Origin: Marinomonas agarivorans
Lineage (GTDB): Bacteria > Pseudomonadota > Gammaproteobacteria > Pseudomonadales > Marinomonadaceae
Direction: 5' to 3'
DNA: 39,563 nt
Assembly: GCA_002173415.2 (NCBI GenBank)
Contig: NHNK02000024.1
Span: forward strand, 1 to 39,563
In this document: positions 34,109 to 39,563 of the stretch, one piece after another
How positions within the stretch are numbered: position 1 is the first letter of the stretch
Layout: each line of letters starts with the position of its first letter
Made by a program: the position numbers and the translations under genes
The notes under the pieces: generated by a model
Database searches by the model: none
What the model was told of the DNA's origin: nothing
What the model saw: only the letters and a program-made list of their open reading frames with translations

Positions 34109-37100
34109 TTGTCAGTCATTGATTTACAAGCGGTAATGACAAAGGACCGTTATTACATTAAACAAGCTCTTCAAAAACAATACGGTACAAATTTGCCTGA
34201 TTCGTTTGAGCAATTAGAAGAGAAAATAAAACGCAAAATTACTCACTCACACATTTTATATCAACAGCGACAGACTTTGGTGCCAAACATTCATTATGAC
34301 CAAAACTTACCTGTCGCAGCAAAAGCAGATGATATCGTTGCAGCCATAAAAAAACATCAAGTCATTATTGTTGCTGGTGAGACAGGCTCAGGGAAAACGA
34401 CACAATTACCCAAGATGTGTTTGCAAGCTGGTTTAGGAGTGGCTGGCATGATTGGCCATACCCAACCAAGACGATTAGCCGCAAGGAGCGTTGCCGAACG
34501 AATTAGTGATGAGCTGGATGTGGCAGTAGGAGAACAAGTTGGTTTTCAAGTGCGTTTTACTGATGAGTCGAACGAGAAAACACTCATCAAATTAATGACA
34601 GATGGCATTTTGCTTGCTGAAATTCAACAGGATAAATACTTACAAAAATATCAGGCAATTATTATTGATGAAGCCCATGAGCGCAGCCTGAATATTGATT
34701 TTTTGCTTGGTTATTTAAAACGTATTTTACCCGCTCGCCCTGATTTAAAAGTCATTGTTACGTCAGCAACAATCGATGTAGAGCGCTTTTCCAAACATTT
34801 TAATAATGCCCCTGTTTTTGAAGTATCAGGTCGCACTTATCCAGTAGAAATACGTTATCAGCCTTTGTTACTAAAAACCGAATCAGAAGCGTTGGACAGT
34901 GATCAAAGTATGGAACAGGGCATTCTTGATGCCGTTCACTTTATTGTGCAAGAGGAAAAACAACGAGGGTTTACTGGCGCTGGTGATATTTTAGTTTTCT
35001 TACCTGGTGAAAGAGAAATTCGAGAAACCGCTGATTTATTAAGAAAAGAGCAATTTAGGAATACCGAGGTGCTGCCTCTTTATGCGCGCCTGTCTGCCGG
35101 TGAACAGCAAAAAATATTCAAATCTCACCATGGTCGACGTATTGTTCTCTCAACTAATGTGGCGGAAACTTCACTGACTGTTCCAGGGATTCGCTATGTG
35201 ATTGACCCAGGGTTGGCCCGTATAAGTCGCTACAGTGTGCGTTCCAAAGTTCAGCAACTTCCCATTGAGAAAATTAGTCAAGCAAGTGCCAATCAACGAG
35301 CAGGGCGTTGTGGCCGAGTTGCCGATGGTATTTGCATTCGTTTGTATGACGAAGAGGATTTTAATCGTCGCCCAGAGTTTACTGACCCAGAAATATTTCG
35401 TACCAATCTAGCCTCTGTTATTTTGCAAATGGCAAACCTACGTTTAGGGGCAGTTGAAAAATTCTCTTTTGTTGAGATGCCTGATCAAAAACTCATTAAT
35501 GATGGTTACCGTTTTCTACGAGAGTTAGGTGCGCTAAAAAAAGACAAACTCACGCCAATCGGCAAAAAACTTATTAAGCTGCCAATTGACCCTAAATTAG
35601 GCCGTATGATTATTGCAGCAGACAAGTTAGGTGTTTTAGAGGAAGTGAGTGTTATTGTCAGTGCTTTGTCGATTCAAGACCCTAGAGAAAGGCCACAAGA
35701 TAAGAAAACACAATCCGATCAAGCCCACGCAGTTGATAAAGATACCGACTCCGACTTTGTTGTTTTATATAACCTTTGGCAGCGTTATGAGGAACAACGA
35801 CTTACCCTATCGCAAAACCAATTGCGTCAGTTTTGCCGCAAACAATTTTTAAGTTTTATTCGAATGCGTGAATGGCGTGACATACACCGCCAAATTTTAA
35901 TTGCTTGCAAAAGCCTTGGCATGACAGCAAAACACGCTTTTGACAAAGAAACTTTGTCAAATAAGGGGCAAGTAACGAGTACGTCTGAGAAAGATTCGTC
36001 TGAAAAAGATAAGGCTCAAAAAATAAGTCGAGCAAGTACTCAAGAGGCGGACAAAGAGCGTAATTCGATTGACTACGAACGAGTACATCGAGCGTTGTTG
36101 TCTGGTCTTTATACTCAGGTAGCCAATAAAGCCGACGATAATAAAGAGTTTTTGGTTTGCCGTTCTCGCAAGATGCACCTTTTCCCTGGTTCCATGCTCT
36201 TCAAAAAGCCACCAAAGTGGGTGATGACCGCAGAAATGGTAGAAACCAGCAAGTTGTATGGTCGAGTCAATGCGAAAATTGACCCGCTTTGGGTGGAAGA
36301 CTATGCAACTGATTTTCTGAAACGGCAATACTTTGAGCCTCATTGGGAAAAGAAACAAGGTCGGGTTGTTGCTTATGAGCAAGTGTCTTTATATGGCTTA
36401 GTGCTTGTTCCCAAGCGGCGCATTGATTACAGCAAAGTTGATCCTGTTGAAGCGCGTAATGTGTTTATTCGTTCAGCACTAGTTGAAGGGGAGATGCAAA
36501 CGAAAGCGCCATTCCTGCGAATGAATCAAGAAGTGATTGAGAGCATTGAAACTGATGAAGCGAAATTGAGAGTCAGAGATATTTTGGTGGATGATGAGAT
36601 TATTTTTCAATTCTACCAATCTCGTATTCCAGCAGAAATTAGCAATCAAAAAAGTTTAGAATTCTGGCTGAAAAAACAACCTGATGCCTTGTTGTTGAAA
36701 CGTGAAGATTTGATCAAACAAGAGGTAAACATTGATGATGCCATTTTTCCTGACAGCTTTCCGCTCAATGGCGTTAAGTTGCCTCTACAGTATCAATTTG
36801 ATCCTAGTAAAGAAAAAGATGGAGCAACACTTAATGTGCCTGTAGGTCTATTGCGTCAGCTTTCTGAAGAGGAACTCAGTTGGGCTGTCCCTGGTTACAT
36901 AAAAGAAAAGTGCGAAGCCTATTTACGAGGATTACCCAAAACACTGCGTCGTCGGTTTGTGCCTATTCCTCAGTTTGTTGAGCGTATTTACCCAAATTTA
37001 TCATCACAGAAAGGCGATTTATTATCACAGCTTAGTTTGCAAATTAAGCGTGAAACGCTCATTGATATTCCATTGTCACAGTGGTTAGACATTAAGTTGG

Positions 37101-38113
37101 AAGGCTATCTAAATCTGAATATTGATGTGATATCAGATCAAGGCAAGGTATTAGGCTCTGGCAAAGATATTCATGCGTTACAACAACGTTTTGCTCAGCA
37201 AGTAGACGAAAGCTTTGCTAAGTTTAATCCACAAGATGAAGAAGAAACAGAATTTACAGCTTGGCCAGAGTCTGATTTGCCCGAGCAACAAGAATTAACT
37301 CAGGCTGGCATTAAGGTTTTGGCTTACCCTGCACTGGAATCCAACGGTAAAGCGGTCATTATCAAGATGTTTGATGATAAAAGTACCGCGCAAGAAGCTC
37401 ACAGAAAAGGTGTGATTACGCTACTACGTTTGCATTTACACAAAGATGTAAAGTATTTGCAAAAAAACATGCCTAAACTGCAAGAGTCTATGCTTATTTT
37501 TGCACCTCTTGGTAGTAAAGATGTCTTGGTTGCTGATTTGCTTGATGCGGTTTTAGAGAAAGTATTTTTAGAGGGCAACAGGTTACCAAGAAGTAAAGCA
37601 GCATTTGAACAACTTATTATGCAACATCGATCACAACTGGTTGCAAAAGCCAATGATATGGCCTTGCAATTACATAAAATTTTGACGTCATATCAACAAG
37701 TTGCCAAAGTGATTAAAGGAAATGTGTCACTTGCTTGGACGCGTGTGTATGGTGATATTAAGTTGCAACTGTCTAACTTGGTTTATCCAGGATTTATTAG
37801 TCAAACGCCTCTGTTTTGGTTCTCACAATTGCCAAGATACTTTAAAGGAATCGAAATTCGCCTGACGAAATTTCAAAATAATTTGAATAAAGAGAATGCC
37901 TACGTTAGTGAACTTGAGCAGCTTTGGTTGTCTTACCAACAACAACTGCAAGCGCATGAAAGCAAAAAGATGTATGACGAAGCATTGGTAAAATATCGAT
38001 GGTTACTCGAAGAGTATCGAATTTCTTTATTTGCTCAAACGGTTGGCACATTAGAGCCTATATCGGCGAAACGCTTAACGAAACAATGGCAGCTTGTTAA
38101 AAAAATTGTTTAG
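34109..38113 (+). CDS. hrpA: ATP-dependent RNA helicase HrpA
   Basis: This DEAH-box RNA helicase of 1334 residues is close to E. coli HrpA length; E. coli HrpA has been linked to mRNA processing and stalled-ribosome rescue. Motifs: Walker A GETGSGKT (90-97), DEAH (187-190), SAT (219-221), QRAGRCGR (396-403). The helicase-associated, OB-fold and long DUF3418 C-terminal regions follow. Residues about 615-650 form a Ser/Lys/Glu-rich insertion. The start is TTG, supported by AGGA (34098-34101) seven bases upstream; the nearby ATG at 34102 is out of frame. mlaA follows after 12 bases. Confidence 0.95.
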   Translation: MSVIDLQAVMTKDRYYIKQALQKQYGTNLPDSFEQLEEKIKRKITHSHILYQQRQTLVPNIHYDQNLPVAAKADDIVAAIKKHQVIIVAGETGSGKTTQLPKMCLQAGLGVAGMIGHTQPRRLAARSVAERISDELDVAVGEQVGFQVRFTDESNEKTLIKLMTDGILLAEIQQDKYLQKYQAIIIDEAHERSLNIDFLLGYLKRILPARPDLKVIVTSATIDVERFSKHFNNAPVFEVSGRTYPVEIRYQPLLLKTESEALDSDQSMEQGILDAVHFIVQEEKQRGFTGAGDILVFLPGEREIRETADLLRKEQFRNTEVLPLYARLSAGEQQKIFKSHHGRRIVLSTNVAETSLTVPGIRYVIDPGLARISRYSVRSKVQQLPIEKISQASANQRAGRCGRVADGICIRLYDEEDFNRRPEFTDPEIFRTNLASVILQMANLRLGAVEKFSFVEMPDQKLINDGYRFLRELGALKKDKLTPIGKKLIKLPIDPKLGRMIIAADKLGVLEEVSVIVSALSIQDPRERPQDKKTQSDQAHAVDKDTDSDFVVLYNLWQRYEEQRLTLSQNQLRQFCRKQFLSFIRMREWRDIHRQILIACKSLGMTAKHAFDKETLSNKGQVTSTSEKDSSEKDKAQKISRASTQEADKERNSIDYERVHRALLSGLYTQVANKADDNKEFLVCRSRKMHLFPGSMLFKKPPKWVMTAEMVETSKLYGRVNAKIDPLWVEDYATDFLKRQYFEPHWEKKQGRVVAYEQVSLYGLVLVPKRRIDYSKVDPVEARNVFIRSALVEGEMQTKAPFLRMNQEVIESIETDEAKLRVRDILVDDEIIFQFYQSRIPAEISNQKSLEFWLKKQPDALLLKREDLIKQEVNIDDAIFPDSFPLNGVKLPLQYQFDPSKEKDGATLNVPVGLLRQLSEEELSWAVPGYIKEKCEAYLRGLPKTLRRRFVPIPQFVERIYPNLSSQKGDLLSQLSLQIKRETLIDIPLSQWLDIKLEGYLNLNIDVISDQGKVLGSGKDIHALQQRFAQQVDESFAKFNPQDEEETEFTAWPESDLPEQQELTQAGIKVLAYPALESNGKAVIIKMFDDKSTAQEAHRKGVITLLRLHLHKDVKYLQKNMPKLQESMLIFAPLGSKDVLVADLLDAVLEKVFLEGNRLPRSKAAFEQLIMQHRSQLVAKANDMALQLHKILTSYQQVAKVIKGNVSLAWTRVYGDIKLQLSNLVYPGFISQTPLFWFSQLPRYFKGIEIRLTKFQNNLNKENAYVSELEQLWLSYQQQLQAHESKKMYDEALVKYRWLLEEYRISLFAQTVGTLEPISAKRLTKQWQLVKKIV

Positions 38114-38125
38114 AGACAAAAAATC

Positions 38126-38965
38126 ATGCAAAAAATAAAAGTGATGACAATCAAATTCACCTTTTTGGCTTGTTTCAGTTTGATTAGCCTAGTTAGTGTG
38201 GCAGGAGACACTGACCCTTGGGAAAGATTTAATCGTTCTGTCCACACATTCAACTCGGCCTTGGATCGATCAATTTTGAAACCTATTGCGCAAGGGTATG
38301 ATGGTCTCGTGCCTGAACCTATCAAAAAAGGCACCAGTAATTTCTTCGATAATTTTGGCGAAGTTAACAACACATTTAATAATTTACTACAAGGCAAATT
38401 TGTTGATTCTGCCGCTTCAGGCTCGCGCTTCTTAATTAATACAACAGTCGGCATATTTGGTATCTTTGATGTTGCTACGGCGATAGGCATTGAAGAACAA
38501 CAAGAAGATTTTGGACAAACACTTGGTTACTGGGGTGTTGGCTCTGGCCCTTATTTAGTTCTGCCTTTTTTAGGGCCCTCAACCATACGAGATGGCACAG
38601 GTAGTATTTCAGATTTTATGGTTAACGATTATGTTTCTAATGAGCTTCTGGATTTGCATTGGGAAGAAGAACTTGTTTTAGATGGCTTAGATATTGTGCA
38701 AAGAAGGGCTAAATTGCTGCCTGTTGAAGGTTTAATCATAGGGGATGAATACAGCTTCATTCGGGATGTTTACCTGCAATCACGCGAAAATGACATTCAC
38801 GATGGTAATCCGCCAGAGTCCGAATCCGACAGCGCATGGGGAGACGATGATGCTTGGGGTGATGAAGACGATAGTTGGAACGAAAATACGGATGACGGTT
38901 GGGGTGACGACATTGATTATGGCGATGAAGATGATAGCGATGTCGGTACAACTGCTATCGAATAG
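38126..38965 (+). CDS. mlaA: MlaA (VacJ) outer-membrane lipid asymmetry protein, atypical
   Basis: MlaA removes mislocalised phospholipids from the outer leaflet of the outer membrane and passes them to MlaC. This 279-residue protein keeps the family core: DPWERFNRSVHTFNSALD, FDNFGEVNNTFNNLLQGKF, FGQTLGYWGVGSGPYLVLPFLGPSTIRD and a long C-terminal helix. Two features are unusual. The signal region has no convincing lipobox; the only Cys, in FLACFS, lacks a usable pattern, and VSVA-GD looks like an ordinary signal-peptidase site. Residues about 225-279 are a low-complexity tail of Asp, Glu, Trp and Gly with repeated W-G-D-D-type units. It may share a transcript with hrpA. Confidence 0.9.
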   Translation: MQKIKVMTIKFTFLACFSLISLVSVAGDTDPWERFNRSVHTFNSALDRSILKPIAQGYDGLVPEPIKKGTSNFFDNFGEVNNTFNNLLQGKFVDSAASGSRFLINTTVGIFGIFDVATAIGIEEQQEDFGQTLGYWGVGSGPYLVLPFLGPSTIRDGTGSISDFMVNDYVSNELLDLHWEEELVLDGLDIVQRRAKLLPVEGLIIGDEYSFIRDVYLQSRENDIHDGNPPESESDSAWGDDDAWGDEDDSWNENTDDGWGDDIDYGDEDDSDVGTTAIE

Positions 38966-39032
38966 CCGCAGCGTAACGCAACTGTCTTGCAATGCAGCGA
39001 ACAAAGAAGTCATATAAAAGGGTAGGGTAAAG

Positions 39033-39431
39033 ATGTTAAAAGGGCTTAATCATATTACTCTAACCGTTAGTGATTTAGATAAATCAATGGCATTTTACTG
39101 CCAACTTCTTGGTTTTACAGGCAAAGTAATGTGGCGTACAGGTGCTTATCTTAGTCTGCATGATATCTGGCTTTGTCTCTCAGTAGGAGTGCCAGATATT
39201 AGACAGGATTACAGCCATATTGCTTTTAGCATTGATAGGGAAGATTTTTCAAACTTTGCTTTAAAACTCGAATCATTGAGCGTTAAACAGTGGCAACAAA
39301 ACTCAAGCGAAGGAAGCTCCCTTTATTTCCTTGACCCAGATGGACATAAATTAGAAGTTCATGTTGGTGGGTTAGAAGAGCGTCTACAAAGTTTACGAAA
39401 TGTGCCTTATCAAGACCTTAAATGGCTGTAG
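39033..39431 (+). CDS. fosA: FosA-like glyoxalase/VOC family protein
   Basis: This 132-residue vicinal-oxygen-chelate protein closely resembles FosA, which inactivates fosfomycin by adding glutathione. It keeps the metal ligands H7 (LNHIT), H62 (YSHIAF) and E108 (HKLEVH), T9, the potassium-loop region SSEGSSLYFLDPDGHK, Y98, and an Arg equivalent to R119 (R117). However, the residue matching the fosfomycin-contacting K90 of Pseudomonas FosA (WKQN) is Gln (WQQN, Q88). Whether it confers resistance is therefore uncertain. A GGGTAGGG purine block precedes the ATG. It is adjacent to a probable insertion sequence. Confidence 0.82.
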   Translation: MLKGLNHITLTVSDLDKSMAFYCQLLGFTGKVMWRTGAYLSLHDIWLCLSVGVPDIRQDYSHIAFSIDREDFSNFALKLESLSVKQWQQNSSEGSSLYFLDPDGHKLEVHVGGLEERLQSLRNVPYQDLKWL

Positions 39432-39488
39432 CGCTTACTATTAGTTGTATTAGTTCAGACAAGATCTGACACATCTTCTTGAAAAAGA

Positions 39489-39552
39489 GAGAGTTACCCG
39501 TTTTGATAAAGGTGTCAAATCTTTAACTCAAAACAAAAAAGAGGTAACTCTC
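39489..39552 (+). promoter_or_regulatory. Hairpin that buries the ribosome-binding site of the terminal ORF
   Basis: GAGAGTTACC (39489-39498) pairs with GGTAACTCTC (39543-39552), and inside it GTTTTGA (39500-39506) pairs with TCAAAAC (39528-39534). The right arm includes part of the GAGG ribosome-binding site (39541-39544) and ends directly at the ATG (39553), so translation would be impeded when the mRNA folds. Confidence 0.6.
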
Positions 39553-39563
39553 ATGCTTCATAC
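39553..39563 (+). CDS. Start of a truncated ORF, probably a transposase
   Basis: Only ATG CTT CAT AC is visible (MLHT or similar). GAGG at 39541-39544 is eight bases upstream. The identification as a transposase is inferred from the flanking structure and the opening residues only. Confidence 0.35.

Larger units (their letters stand above)
39455..39563 (+). mobile_element. Left edge of a probable insertion sequence (truncated by window)
   Basis: The final bases contain an inverted repeat TCAGA-N5-TCTGA (39455-39469), a large hairpin just before an ATG (39489-39552), and a reading frame beginning MLHT. This opening resembles that of IS481-type transposases of marine gammaproteobacteria (from memory, only four residues visible). 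The second end and target duplication lie outside the window. Confidence 0.4.

Noticed and set aside
38757-39013. Antisense ORFs over the mlaA tail (one His/Arg-rich)
   Set aside because: They mirror the low-complexity acidic tail on the other strand and have no ribosome-binding site or family match.
1-39563. tRNA, rRNA, CRISPR array or replication origin
   Set aside because: No cloverleaf, rRNA-like segment, spaced identical repeats or DnaA-box cluster was noticed by eye; a tRNAscan/CRISPR search would confirm.

Overview
The window reads as chromosomal DNA of a marine gammaproteobacterium, most likely an Oceanospirillales/Marinomonas-like organism (inferred from gene content and an AT-rich composition; no rRNA or tRNA is present to confirm it). 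The housekeeping blocks mltD-gloB-yafS-rnhA-dnaQ and dnaX-ybaB-recR have classic gammaproteobacterial order and are followed by rnd-ycgL-ycgN.

Layout. 1-5.1 kb: a LysR regulator, a GFA-type zinc protein, D-lactate dehydrogenase ldhA, a cold-shock protein with a long leader, a TSUP membrane transporter and yaiL (DUF2058). 5.1-7.8 kb: guaD and the glycerate 2-kinase gene gckA on the minus strand, plausibly the two ends of a purine/ureide-to-glycerate route. 7.9-10.5 kb: two tandem VanZ-like membrane proteins and the lytic transglycosylase gene mltD. 10.5-21.7 kb: gloB, a YafS-like methyltransferase, rnhA, dnaQ, dnaX, ybaB, recR, rnd, ycgL, ycgN, a von Willebrand A membrane protein and a YafJ-type glutamine amidotransferase.

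21.8-30.7 kb is the accessory highlight. A minus-strand operon runs GH117 (neoagarooligosaccharide hydrolase family), GH2 beta-galactosidase, sugar-binding protein and two CUT1 permeases, and faces a LamB-like porin gene on the plus strand. Neither glycosidase has a signal peptide, so the locus looks like an import-then-digest system for red-algal galactan (agar-type) oligosaccharides. No endo-agarase, transporter ATPase or dedicated regulator is encoded here. Three palindromic sites of the form TTGG-N4-CCAA sit at the three candidate promoters and resemble operators of UxuR/ExuR-type GntR repressors.

31-39.5 kb: an ExeM-like secreted nuclease, a CHMI-family isomerase, hrpA, an atypical mlaA (no lipobox, acidic Trp-containing tail), a FosA-like glyoxalase-fold protein, and the left edge of what looks like an insertion sequence running off the window.

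The most notable single-gene observation is in dnaX: a run of nine A at codons 395-398, just past the conserved clamp-loader domains, with stop codons almost immediately afterwards in both alternative frames. This predicts a gamma-like short product by slippage. Several start codons were moved from the longest possible ORF on ribosome-binding-site or family evidence; each case is noted.
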